Below are positions 24,264 through 32,040 of a stretch of 48,251 nt of DNA, piece by piece. The translations under genes were made by a program, and so were the position numbers. The stretch comes from a bacterium (GTDB lineage Bacteria; Planctomycetota; SZUA-567), in contig QKHZ01000102.1 of the NCBI GenBank assembly GCA_003249795.1, positions 1 to 48,251 of the forward strand, given 5' to 3'. Positions within the stretch are counted from its first letter, which is position 1. The number at the start of each line of letters is the position of its first letter. The notes below the pieces were generated by a model. The model searched no databases, was not told the origin of the DNA, and saw nothing but the letters and a program-made list of their open reading frames with translations.

Positions 24264-25145
24264 TCAAATCACAGGCGCCTGTAGCTCAGTTGGATAGAGC
24301 ACGGGATTTCTAATCCCGCGGTCAGAGGTTCGAGCCCTCTCAGGCGCGCCACTTGCAAAGCCCGAAAAACCCTGTATTTTACGGGCTTTTTCATTATTCC
24401 CCTCATTCTCAGACGGTTCATTTATTTTGCCGCTTATTGTGCCAAAAGCTGCCGTTTTTTGACGTTTTTGGCCTTGTAAACGGCCTTGCAAATCGCCTTG
24501 TGTTTCAAGGGTGATTTCATCGGCGTTCATCGTTCCTGTTTTTCGCTCTTGCAGATCAACATCCGGAAACGCTGGCAGTTTATTGACTGACTCTCGCATT
24601 GAGTCTATGCCGATATGGGTATAAAACTTCATGGTCATCTCGACGGTGGAGTGACGCATTAACCGTTGTGCCATTTGAGGCAGAACACCTGACTTTGCAA
24701 GGTTCGTGCAGAACGCGTGACGCAGGCTATGAAAATCAAGTACCCGTCCTGCATCGTCTTCAATCGGGATTCCTGCAGCTTCAAGGTCAGCGTGGATCAT
24801 TGCCGAACCGCGTCCTTTGTGGAGTCCGGCAAAGGCTGGTGCGGTTGGTAGTGCCGGATTTTCCTTGAAGAAATCGCTCAGAACCAACGCCATATCCGCA
24901 GGGATAGGCAAGACAGCCCCGCGTCGCGCCTTTTCGTTATGGGCTTGTATTTGCACTGTAGCGGCATTCAAGTCCGACAAGGCGAAGTCCAGCCGCTGCA
25001 GCGTCCGCGTTTCATTAAACCGCAATCCTGTCGCTAAAATGGTGCGATACAGGATAGCCCGGGAATGTCCGGACAGTCCAAAAGCATGAACACCATTTTC
25101 AGTGGCAATCCGCGCCCTTGCATTAACATGGGCATACTGTGTCAA
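24264..25145 (-). CDS. tyrosine recombinase (integrase), catalytic domain only, probably decayed
   Basis: Integrase-type site-specific recombinase. The catalytic fold is complete: R42 (GLRFNE), K72 (NEKARRG), H139-x-x-R142 (HSLRH), H165 and the nucleophile Y175 (KFYTH). What is missing is everything before it. The frame is closed by TAA at 25191-25193 and opens only at a TTG without a ribosome site, so the arm- and core-binding domains (normally about 150 residues) are gone. The last 25-30 residues (RARTSDRGIRNPVLYPTEL...) are merely the complement of tRNA-Arg and its terminator, so the natural C-terminus probably lies earlier. Its position, pointing into a tRNA, is that of an element that integrated at the tRNA. 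Likely a pseudogene or a non-autonomous remnant. Confidence 0.75.
   Translation of the reverse strand: MTQYAHVNARARIATENGVHAFGLSGHSRAILYRTILATGLRFNETRTLQRLDFALSDLNAATVQIQAHNEKARRGAVLPIPADMALVLSDFFKENPALPTAPAFAGLHKGRGSAMIHADLEAAGIPIEDDAGRVLDFHSLRHAFCTNLAKSGVLPQMAQRLMRHSTVEMTMKFYTHIGIDSMRESVNKLPAFPDVDLQERKTGTMNADEITLETQGDLQGRLQGQKRQKTAAFGTISGKINEPSENEGNNEKARKIQGFSGFASGAPERARTSDRGIRNPVLYPTELQAPVI
24275..24351 (+). tRNA. tRNA-Arg (anticodon TCT)
   Basis: Complete 77-base cloverleaf with encoded CCA: acceptor GCGCCTG/CAGGCGC, D-arm GCTC/GAGC, anticodon stem CGGGA/TCCCG around TTTCTAA (anticodon TCT at 24309-24311, reads AGA), T-arm GAGGG/CCCTC with TTCGAGC, discriminator G. It is the likely integration site of the element to its right. 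Confidence 0.96.
24357..24391 (+). terminator. terminator of tRNA-Arg
   Basis: Stem AAAGCCCG (24357-24364) / CGGGCTTT (24382-24389) with T tail; it lies inside the nominal 3' end of the integrase frame. Confidence 0.75.
24482..24501. repeat. left copy of 20-base repeat
   Basis: GGCCTTGCAAATCGCCTTGT, same orientation as the right copy at 27996-28015 with one mismatch. It is inside the integrase frame and part of a local tandem array with GGCCTTGTAAAC just to its left. Confidence 0.6.
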
Positions 25146-25179
25146 TGACGTTTTGTGATACCCGGGTATTTGCGAACTG

Positions 25180-25198
25180 TTGCATAAACTTTATGCAA
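25180..25198. repeat. 19-base palindrome upstream of the integrase
   Basis: TTGCATAAACTTTATGCAA: 9-bp arms around one central base, immediately upstream of the truncated integrase frame and overlapping its closing stop codon. It could be a regulator or recombinase binding site. Confidence 0.55.
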
Positions 25199-25454
25199 AC
25201 TTGCTGGAGTGTGGTCAGGATAGGGTAAATCGCTTGTCTGTCCCCCCCCTCCGCGTCGAAGAACATCTATTTTCTGACGCCGTATCTGTTTGTATTTCTA
25301 GCAGATTTCGCACTCTTTTGCGTTATATTTGCAATATGACATTTATTCGCAACCGCATTGACGATTTTTGACTTACGGGAAAATTAAGCGGCGATTAGCA
25401 TATTTGCTGTAGCGAATAGCATCCTGTAATTTAATCATTTCAGAGGATGGAATA

Positions 25455-25682
25455 ATGCCGGAAGTATATGGTATTTTTTCGGCACACACACGAACCCCGG
25501 GCCTTCTTTGTGCATCTTCAAAAGAGGGCTTTCTCGATCGGCTGATCTACCAAACTAAGCAGACGACATTCGTCCCGTGGTTTATTAATCACATTCACAG
25601 GCAAAACCTTGACGGCATTTTTTATCCGCATACGATAATCAAGGGCACTCTAATCAATCATTTGGTTCGGAGATCGTCATGA
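25455..25682 (+). CDS. small hypothetical protein of the tRNA-Arg element
   Basis: Protein of 75 residues. AGAGGATGG lies about 8 bases before the ATG, a credible ribosome site. The sequence is soluble, with a short N-terminal strand and a helix-rich middle with several His, Phe and Ile (FINHIHRQNLDGIFYPH). No family recognised. It is the first of five plus-strand small genes behind the integrase. Confidence 0.45.
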   Translation: MPEVYGIFSAHTRTPGLLCASSKEGFLDRLIYQTKQTTFVPWFINHIHRQNLDGIFYPHTIIKGTLINHLVRRSS

Positions 25683-25830
25683 TAGGCACATTCATAAAAA
25701 TTCGGTTTTCTACAGGCGCAATCAAAATCTATACACTTGCTATTGTCATCCAAAACCTTTGTGCAGAAACAAACGATATGGCTGTAGAATACATATTGAG
25801 ATGTATCTGAAATCAGTAACAGGAGCACAA

Positions 25831-26274
25831 GTGAAAATCATACTCTACACCGAAGGGAAGATGCCGGTCAATATGACTGCCCTTGAATTTTCGCGGTACT
25901 GTCTTGCCCTCGGATCAGGAACGCTTGCCGAGACGTTCGAGTCTTTAGAAGTCTCATACGGCGATAGTACGGATGAGATGATACCCGCCACTATTACGAG
26001 CATAACAGATCTACTGACAGATGAATATATTGATTTGGTTGAAGATGAAGATGCAGCGGTCAGCGCGTCTGCAAATGCCCGTGCCTGCAAGGTTGCACAA
26101 CAAGAGATGCTTGACGATCCAATGATGCCTCTACGAGCGCTGTGGCGCGCACGCGGCCATCAAGGGCATGAGGAAGAGGCTACGCTACTGGATATGGTCG
26201 ATACCGCACCACGTACAGGCGCGGAATGTGATGATCTGATTGATCGTTGGGAAAAAGAATGGATGAACAGATAA
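25831..26274 (+). CDS. hypothetical acidic protein of the tRNA-Arg element
   Basis: Unrecognised soluble protein of 147 residues. The GTG start at 25831 is chosen because AGGAG stands 6 bases before it; the open frame extends to 25759 without such a site. It opens with a beta-type stretch (VKIILYTEGKMPV), then a helix, a strongly acidic middle (TDEYIDLVEDEDAA), and ends with a helical DDLIDRWEKEW motif. There is no membrane helix. Composition and neighbours suggest phage- or satellite-type cargo. No function is proposed. Confidence 0.6.
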   Translation: MKIILYTEGKMPVNMTALEFSRYCLALGSGTLAETFESLEVSYGDSTDEMIPATITSITDLLTDEYIDLVEDEDAAVSASANARACKVAQQEMLDDPMMPLRALWRARGHQGHEEEATLLDMVDTAPRTGAECDDLIDRWEKEWMNR

Positions 26275-26335
26275 GGTTAAATAATCGAATATCGCCACAG
26301 CGACAAGAAGCATGCACCAACGGAGGCTCTTTCAA

Positions 26336-26482
26336 ATGAAAACGAAATTTAGCAACTCGCATCTTCATTTTCACGGAAAGGCAGGATCAGATTCAGTAAA
26401 AAAGCAAAAGACCACTCATCGGCAACGACGGGCGAAGCGCGGTACGCACCAAGATAAGTACGCAAGGATGAAAGGGCAGTAA
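26336..26482 (+). CDS. 48-residue basic protein
   Basis: Short frame with a good ribosome site (CGGAGG, 9 bases before the ATG). The product is rich in Lys, Arg, His and Gln (KKQKTTHRQRRAKRGTHQDK) with no hydrophobic core, as in small nucleic-acid-binding peptides. Its TAA overlaps the next ATG by one base (TAATG), which couples translation of the two genes and argues that it is real. No family recognised. Confidence 0.5.
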   Translation: MKTKFSNSHLHFHGKAGSDSVKKQKTTHRQRRAKRGTHQDKYARMKGQ

Positions 26483-27420
26483 TGACACTGGATGAATTAA
26501 AGGCATGGCGCGCCGATCATGGGCTTTTCCAACAGGAGACGAGGGCGGTCATTATGACGATACGTAATCCCATTGTCTTTGGCCTGATTGGCACGATATT
26601 TTTAGTCCTTACGTCTTGCTGCTCTCATAAGCAGCAAGCACCGATGACCCCTACCATAATCGTCCCTCATCATACAGAGATTGTAGAGGTATGCAGTCGT
26701 GTCGCGCGAGGTGCTCAAATGGCACTAAACGATGATGACTGGCCTTCATCAACACTGGAACTTCGCTGCATCACATACTCCTTTGAGGGGGCAGAACGGT
26801 TGATAACCGTTGACTTTTGCGGCACTCAAAAGCACGAGGTTGTCTGGCACGGGCTGAGATTTTGTATTCAGGATGGCATGTTAGTACAACGACCGCCTCG
26901 ATGGCGGACAATTTCGAAGTTTGCTGACGCAATGATTTTCCAACTCAACGAAGCAGTAAAAAAGGCTACAGCCGAAACGAATTGTGTCGCCATGTATTCT
27001 TGGCCAGTTGCCAACAGACCCCATAAATGGGTAAGGAAACAAGGGGACTGTTTACTGGCCCTATATCGGTCTGCTGTCAGAGAAAATCTAAATAACGCAG
27101 AACAGGTCATGGTCGAAGTGAGTGAGATTAGATACGAAACATGGTTCAGGGAGAAACATTCGAATATATTTATCAGCTTCGAAGGAAATTTCCGGGGCAA
27201 AAAAGGGCTTCAATTTGAGATTAAGTTGACTTTTGAAAACGGTCAGTTTCTCTTCTGCCAACGAGTGCTTCCCGGTTGCGGGAGCGAAGAGAAGAACATT
27301 GTAGATCAAATCGAAGCGGCACTAGATATTGCCATCCACGAATGGTTGAAGAGGGTTGCCTCGGATCCTAATTTCGGAGGATCTCAGAAGGTGGATGACT
27401 GGGACTCAGAGCCTAACTAG
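26482..27420 (+). CDS. hypothetical lipoprotein with HTH-like N-terminal stub
   Basis: Frame of 312 codons that joins two unlike parts. Residues 1-20 (MTLDELKAWRADHGLFQQET) read like the first helices of an XRE-type DNA-binding protein. From the internal Met25 (base 26554) there is a signal peptide ending in LVLTSC, a convincing lipobox, then an unrecognised domain of about 260 residues with several Cys and paired Trp. The real lipoprotein could start at 26554, where GAGGG lies upstream; alternatively the ATG at 26482 is used by coupling to the preceding small gene and the signal is internal. No enzyme motif is seen. Confidence 0.6.
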   Translation: MTLDELKAWRADHGLFQQETRAVIMTIRNPIVFGLIGTIFLVLTSCCSHKQQAPMTPTIIVPHHTEIVEVCSRVARGAQMALNDDDWPSSTLELRCITYSFEGAERLITVDFCGTQKHEVVWHGLRFCIQDGMLVQRPPRWRTISKFADAMIFQLNEAVKKATAETNCVAMYSWPVANRPHKWVRKQGDCLLALYRSAVRENLNNAEQVMVEVSEIRYETWFREKHSNIFISFEGNFRGKKGLQFEIKLTFENGQFLFCQRVLPGCGSEEKNIVDQIEAALDIAIHEWLKRVASDPNFGGSQKVDDWDSEPN

Positions 27421-27513
27421 CAACTGCACCTTGGCTAATGGGTCACAAGTTGATTAATACCTTCAAGAAACGGAAATGATTAAATCCACATACATGATAA
27501 CCAAAATGAGACC

Positions 27514-27795
27514 ATGCGAATGAACAAAAAACTTGAAGCAAGCCGCAAACAGGCAAGCAAGGAATTGCGAGAAGACGCAATCGCCGGAAAATACCCTCAT
27601 AAGAAAATCCATGGCTATGACGTATACTTTGAAGGAAACGACAAAGAGGGGTGGAATTGTTTTTGTCCAACTCTTCTTGGCTGTTGTTCCGCTGGCGATA
27701 CTCTTACCTCTTGTAAAAACAATATGGCTGAAGCGATTGAAATGCATCTTGAAGGTATGGCCGAAGACGGCTTGGAGATTCCACCAAAAGATTAG
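27514..27795 (+). CDS. HicB-like antitoxin-fold protein, no HicA beside it
   Basis: Protein of 93 residues. Residues about 34-93 match the HicB partial RNase H-like fold: a strand pair (GYDVYFEGNDKEGWNCFCP), the LLGCCSAGDTLTSCKNNMAEAI helix region and the LEGMAEDGLEIPP end typical of HicB. A basic 30-residue helix precedes it. HicB normally neutralises the HicA mRNA interferase encoded immediately next to it; no HicA-like 60-residue frame with the catalytic His is seen on either side, so this is an orphan or serves another role. It is the last gene of the tRNA-Arg element. Confidence 0.65.
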   Translation: MRMNKKLEASRKQASKELREDAIAGKYPHKKIHGYDVYFEGNDKEGWNCFCPTLLGCCSAGDTLTSCKNNMAEAIEMHLEGMAEDGLEIPPKD

Positions 27796-27995
27796 CCTGA
27801 AACGAGCCAATGCGCAAGTAATCTCCGGACGATTTCGGCTTTTTTTCAGGGTCAGGAGCAGACTCAAAATATCACGAATCAGGGATGCAATATCATCCGG
27901 CTTAGAGTCGGGAGGATGGGCTTGTTGTGCATTGCCAGTCGCATTCGTCTGCTTGTCTTATTGAGTTACTACGGGAGTCGTATTCTAACGTATTT

Positions 27996-28015
27996 GGCCT
28001 TGTAAATCGCCTTGT
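27996..28015. repeat. right copy of 20-base repeat
   Basis: GGCCTTGTAAATCGCCTTGT, 19 of 20 identical to 24482-24501; it also matches the neighbouring GGCCTTGTAAA, as if derived from that tandem array by a deletion. On the minus strand it again reads QGDLQGQ, in frame with a stop shortly after, so it looks like the stub of a second integrase copy. Confidence 0.55.
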
Positions 28016-28041
28016 AATTTTTCAGGATCACACAACAACAG

Positions 28042-28548
28042 TCAAGGCTGTTGATCTGGATATTCAAGAAACTCAGGATATTTATAAATTTTTCCGTCAT
28101 GGCAATACAAAGACTTTTCCGGTTGCAACGTCAATAAAAAGGGCTTAAGGGAAATCATAATCCATTCGGTTTTATCATAAATAGATTCTGTTCTGACATT
28201 AACTTTGCGATCTGAAGGAAACACGATAATCCCTTGAACATAGCGCGCAGTCAATTCTTTTCCTGAATTCATATTGGGGTGCGAAAGGACTAAGTACTGA
28301 GTATGGGGATTTGGATAGCGCGTATAGAAATCTTTTAAAAATTGATGGAACTTTTTCTCAAGATTATCAGACTCGTTTTCATCAAAGGATTTCATTAAAT
28401 AGGTTTCAAATTTCTGTTTCGCCTTCTCAATCGCTTCTGAGACTTCTAGTGTTTTAGGACGGCTTTTTTCAAAAGCAATCATATGATAAAGAATAAATAG
28501 AATGAAAACACAGGCTAGTACGGCGATGCATCCTCCCACGGTTTTCAT
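28042..28548 (-). CDS. hypothetical membrane-anchored protein
   Basis: Protein of 168 residues. One hydrophobic helix at about 8-24 (IAVLACVFILFILYHMIAF) acts as signal anchor, followed by a helical segment (VSEAIEKAKQKFETYL) and a beta-rich domain with several Tyr and His residues. No family recognised. Its ATG overlaps the stop of the SGNH hydrolase by four bases (ATGA), so the two are translated together; the domain would face the periplasm. Composition is more AT-rich than the hydrolase. Confidence 0.65.
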   Translation of the reverse strand: MKTVGGCIAVLACVFILFILYHMIAFEKSRPKTLEVSEAIEKAKQKFETYLMKSFDENESDNLEKKFHQFLKDFYTRYPNPHTQYLVLSHPNMNSGKELTARYVQGIIVFPSDRKVNVRTESIYDKTEWIMISLKPFLLTLQPEKSLYCHDGKIYKYPEFLEYPDQQP

Positions 28549-29228
28549 AGTAAACTCCGGTCAATATGATTGATGTTATCAATCGGCAAAAATAGTTGCA
28601 TACCTTCAAGCCAGCGACGGGCGATTTGCTCATACAGTTCATAGGCCGGATGCACGCCGTCTTCTTTGACATCAGCCAACGATTTGACGACCGGATATTG
28701 GTCGACAAAATCAATCGGTTCACCGGCAGCATTTCGCTTTATTACAACGTCTTTCAGCATCTGGTTGAATTGCGGCACACGCTGGCGCACGTCTTCCGGA
28801 ATGGTTGCGCCCCACGGTTTCAGACCCGGCTCAATCGGCAGGATCGATGCGACCAGTATTTTCAGCATCGGGAGTATCAGTCTGCATTTTGCAATCAGTG
28901 TCTGCATCTGTCCGCACGATACTTCTGGATCGGAGAAATACAGGTCATTTGTGCCGACCATGAGCAGCAGGAAATCCGGTGTATATTTTTTAAGTGTGAC
29001 GGAAATCTCGCTGGAGATTCCCCATGTGTCAGAACGATTGCCGACAATCAGGTGATTGATTGAGAATCCGGGATATCCTTCGTGGTTGCCGAATTCGTTC
29101 TGTGCGCCGACAAAGACAGCGTCAACGCCGGCGTCTTGAAGCATTTTCGCTAAAAAACCGCGATAGCCGCCTTTATCGCCCCACGTGATTGAATCGCCCA
29201 TGCACATGATTTTAACCGGATCAGCCAC
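28545..29228 (-). CDS. SGNH/GDSL-family hydrolase
   Basis: Esterase or lipase of the SGNH fold, 227 residues. Block I MCMGDSITWG carries the nucleophile S13; block III GTND has N94 and D95; block V DGVHP supplies D190 and H193. It has no signal peptide, so it is cytoplasmic or exported by other means. It starts at GTG 29228 with AAGGAAG upstream. Family members with this short layout often remove acetyl groups from sugars; neighbouring glycan-type genes fit that, but the substrate is unknown. It is cotranslated with the downstream membrane-anchored protein. Confidence 0.9.
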   Translation of the reverse strand: MADPVKIMCMGDSITWGDKGGYRGFLAKMLQDAGVDAVFVGAQNEFGNHEGYPGFSINHLIVGNRSDTWGISSEISVTLKKYTPDFLLLMVGTNDLYFSDPEVSCGQMQTLIAKCRLILPMLKILVASILPIEPGLKPWGATIPEDVRQRVPQFNQMLKDVVIKRNAAGEPIDFVDQYPVVKSLADVKEDGVHPAYELYEQIARRWLEGMQLFLPIDNINHIDRSLL

Positions 29229-29323
29229 GTATTCTTCCTTTTGAATGCACGATCAATGTAATGTCATGAGTTTGACGCAACATTATATAAATTTCAAGTT
29301 TTCTGGCAAATAGATCCATTCAC

Positions 29324-29353
29324 AAAAAAGGCACCCCTAAACAGGATGCCTTT
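29324..29353 (-). terminator. terminator of the 807-aa protein gene
   Basis: On the minus strand AAAGGCA (29353-29347) pairs with TGCCTTT (29333-29327) and is followed by a T run, 23-50 bases past the stop codon. Confidence 0.7.
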
Positions 29354-29375
29354 CCAAAAGATGAAAAGATAAAAA

Positions 29376-31799
29376 TCAGCTGCGGGTGACCCAAAGGTGG
29401 GAGAAAAAGCCAGGGGCGCCTTTTTCAGCCACCCAGTCATACAGTCGCGCCTTTTCCATCGGATTGATCCACACGCCGATCGAATCCCACTGCATGCAAA
29501 GCTCCGGCAGTTCCACAGAGCACAGCGCACGCGGATCCCACCGGCCTTCGACGCCAACCGGCACGACCCAGTTCGGTGCCAGACAGATATCCATCCGCTT
29601 CAGTGAATCGGCATCGTATACATGGATACGCTGGACAAGGTCGCGCGCTTCTGCATCAAAGGCATGAATATGTAGCATGTGCTTACCGCTCTTGCCTTTG
29701 AGACCTTTCAGACAAATGTTCAGGTGACGCCACATGACCCAGCCGCCGATGCCCCAGTCCCACGCTTGCGGATAGTCAGCTGCAAGCTCCTGAAAATCAT
29801 ATCCGTCTGCGCATTCGATATTGTCAAAACAGTGGCCGAGGGTTTTGGTGATGCTGCCGCCGTGGGGAAGGAAGAGTCCCGGATGGACTTCGATCACGGT
29901 TTGGCCTGCTTCGGGGCGCTGCTGTTTAAACCATGTGTTCATCTTTTCTTTTTCACAAAGTCCTGCGGCTTGGCCTACGGCCAGATCCCAGCGGCTCTTA
30001 TCAGTCAACGGGCCGAAGGTCTGGTAACCCGGTGTCGGAACTTTCGTGTCTGGGGCGATTTTGCGGATCACATCTGACGTTTTTCGGCGCAGAATGGTTT
30101 CAGCTTCTTCCACGCCTTCAACAATAAGCTGGTCTGCAGTAACACCCCACAGGCGATGCCAGCAGGCGAGTTTGGTGCTGTCAAATGAAAGTGCGACAGG
30201 TTCAGTTCCGACAGTTTTGCCGTCATTGGTATAATTCGTTCCGCACAGGCTTTCAAGTCGCGCAACCGGTCGGGCATTCAGCGACTGGGGCGAATCGAGA
30301 ACTGGGTCATAAACGGGTGGATTGACTTTAACCTGTACGGTAAACGCGTCCGGCACTTGCGAAGCCAGAACCGTGAATGGCTGTTCTTCAAAGAAAAAAG
30401 TTTCCGCTGCCAGAAGCTCGGACCAGCGGCGTGTGCAGGATAGGCCTGTTTCTGTTGCAGTCACGGTTAACTCAAGCGCGCTTTCTCCTGCCGGAATTTT
30501 TCCTTCAGCCATGACCGCGCCGCCGGTGCCTGCCGGATGCGGAACGGTCTTGAATGCCCAGCCGTCAGTGCCGCTGATGGTAAACGTGCCCTTGCCCAAG
30601 CCAAGAGCGCCCCACAACATCAGTTTCACCTTGCGTTCTGCGCCGCTGTTTTTGATCGTTGCGATAGTTTTGACATTGCCGTTGTCTTCTGTTGTCTGAA
30701 GGGATACGGTACAGTCGGAGAAGTCGGTTGATTCTGGTGCTGATCCGTCAGGCTTGAATGCTGGGTAGTCCCATGTTTTTTCATAATCATACAGCCGCCG
30801 CGGCAAAGCGTCCGGTGCCTGCCAGATGGTCTGGTTATTCAGGCTTTCGTCGACGATGACATCGGGATAGATGCCGGCGCGGTTACCGACGTGGAATCCC
30901 GGCATCTCGCCGCGCCAGTATGTAACCTGCCTGCACAGGCCGTCATGTTTGCGGCTGATTTCGGCCCACTGTTGTCCTGAGCCGACTTCGAGTTTGCCTT
31001 CGCGTTTGCGCGCAGCTAACCATTCAAGGGCGCGGCGGTTGTGGTCGTAACATTTTTCAGTGAAAAAGAACTGGAGGTTGATCTGGAAAAATTTGCTTTC
31101 GCCTGTCAGTTCTGTCTGGTCAATCCAGTCTTGTGCAATCGACAGAAATGGGATCGGTTGCTGGGTTGGCTCCAAGCTGCGGTCTGCGGCTAGAGCGTTG
31201 AGCGGGCACCACGGGCCTTCACTCCAGTGCGAGAGGCAGACCATCGGGTTGCGAAGTTCCATGCTCATGATCATCAGCGGATCAGAGCGTTTCTCCGGAT
31301 TTTCTGGTTTGCGGAAATCTTCGTCACTGACAAAGTATGGCGCAAGCGGGGAGCCGTAGTGTGCGATACTCCAGCCGCCGTCTTCGATCACAGTCGGTGC
31401 GCAGAAGCCGAGGATGAATTTGACGCCGAGCTTGCGGCAGGCTGCAACGAAGGTGTTACCGGGGGTGTAGGTGTTGACGGCGGTCATCTCTCCCATACCG
31501 AGAGCTTCATATCTGTTTTTTGCGATGGTGATGAGCCGGATGCATTCGTCTTCGCTGTAGCGCCACCAGTTGGAGTCACGGCAGTTTTCCGGATCGATCT
31601 GTTGCGGGTAGATGGTCGGCGCGACGATCCCGCCGGCGTCTTTGATTTTCTTCAGCCACGCGGTATGGCGCTCAAGCTGGGCGAAAGAGGCGCAGGTGTC
31701 GCACACAAGCCCGAGGCCGAGAAGGAAGGAAACCTCTTTGGGCAGATTGTCGCCGGTCTGGTCGAACTGGGCGTAGATATTGCAGAAGGTCGTACTCAT
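29376..31799 (-). CDS. large uncharacterised protein, probably glycan-related
   Basis: Protein of 807 residues. The start at 31799 (MSTTFCNIYAQFDQTG) follows AAGGAT at 6 bases; the frame is open further upstream without support. Residues about 1-340 alternate strand and helix in barrel fashion and resemble carbohydrate-active barrels of the polysaccharide-deacetylase type (DAGGIVAPTIYPQQ, TPGNTFVAACRKLGVKFILGF, and conserved-looking Trp/Glu/His). About 380-560 look like beta-sandwich domains, and the C-terminal 200 residues form a Trp-rich domain. No signal peptide. No CAZy family is assigned from memory. It lies between the SGNH hydrolase and an AraC regulator on the same strand and has its own terminator. 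Confidence 0.8.
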   Translation of the reverse strand: MSTTFCNIYAQFDQTGDNLPKEVSFLLGLGLVCDTCASFAQLERHTAWLKKIKDAGGIVAPTIYPQQIDPENCRDSNWWRYSEDECIRLITIAKNRYEALGMGEMTAVNTYTPGNTFVAACRKLGVKFILGFCAPTVIEDGGWSIAHYGSPLAPYFVSDEDFRKPENPEKRSDPLMIMSMELRNPMVCLSHWSEGPWCPLNALAADRSLEPTQQPIPFLSIAQDWIDQTELTGESKFFQINLQFFFTEKCYDHNRRALEWLAARKREGKLEVGSGQQWAEISRKHDGLCRQVTYWRGEMPGFHVGNRAGIYPDVIVDESLNNQTIWQAPDALPRRLYDYEKTWDYPAFKPDGSAPESTDFSDCTVSLQTTEDNGNVKTIATIKNSGAERKVKLMLWGALGLGKGTFTISGTDGWAFKTVPHPAGTGGAVMAEGKIPAGESALELTVTATETGLSCTRRWSELLAAETFFFEEQPFTVLASQVPDAFTVQVKVNPPVYDPVLDSPQSLNARPVARLESLCGTNYTNDGKTVGTEPVALSFDSTKLACWHRLWGVTADQLIVEGVEEAETILRRKTSDVIRKIAPDTKVPTPGYQTFGPLTDKSRWDLAVGQAAGLCEKEKMNTWFKQQRPEAGQTVIEVHPGLFLPHGGSITKTLGHCFDNIECADGYDFQELAADYPQAWDWGIGGWVMWRHLNICLKGLKGKSGKHMLHIHAFDAEARDLVQRIHVYDADSLKRMDICLAPNWVVPVGVEGRWDPRALCSVELPELCMQWDSIGVWINPMEKARLYDWVAEKGAPGFFSHLWVTRS

Positions 31800-32040
31800 G
31801 GGATCCTTTCCATAGCTTTTAATGTGGATGGCTTTTGGCGCGTGTCGTTTCGGAAGACGAAAACTGTCTCTGTAGTATACAAGCCTGCGCTGTCTGTCGC
31901 ACGGATCAGGCTGGGTTATTTTCACGAATAAATCACGTATTTTGCATGGAAATAGATAGATTTTTTCATTATGTCACAGACATGTTTCTTTTTGGGTGAC
32001 AATCAGTGAAATCCTGCTGGTTTAAGTTCGGTTCGGAAAA

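Larger units (their letters stand above)
24275..28022. mobile_element. small decayed integrative element at tRNA-Arg
   Basis: Begins at tRNA-Arg with a truncated integrase and carries five small plus-strand genes of low GC and mostly unknown function. Its right edge is suggested by a 20-base copy of an integrase-coding segment (27996-28015). A duplicate of the tRNA 3' end, which would mark the true attachment-site pair, was not found in the window, so the right boundary is tentative. Confidence 0.35.

Noticed and set aside
24264-24360. C-terminal extension of the integrase as a genuine domain
   Set aside because: The codons are simply the complement of tRNA-Arg and its terminator.
27463-27867. 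134-codon minus-strand frame opposite the HicB-like gene
   Set aside because: Most of it is a shadow of the HicB-like gene; only its first 30 codons look protein-like and they are discussed as a possible integrase remnant.
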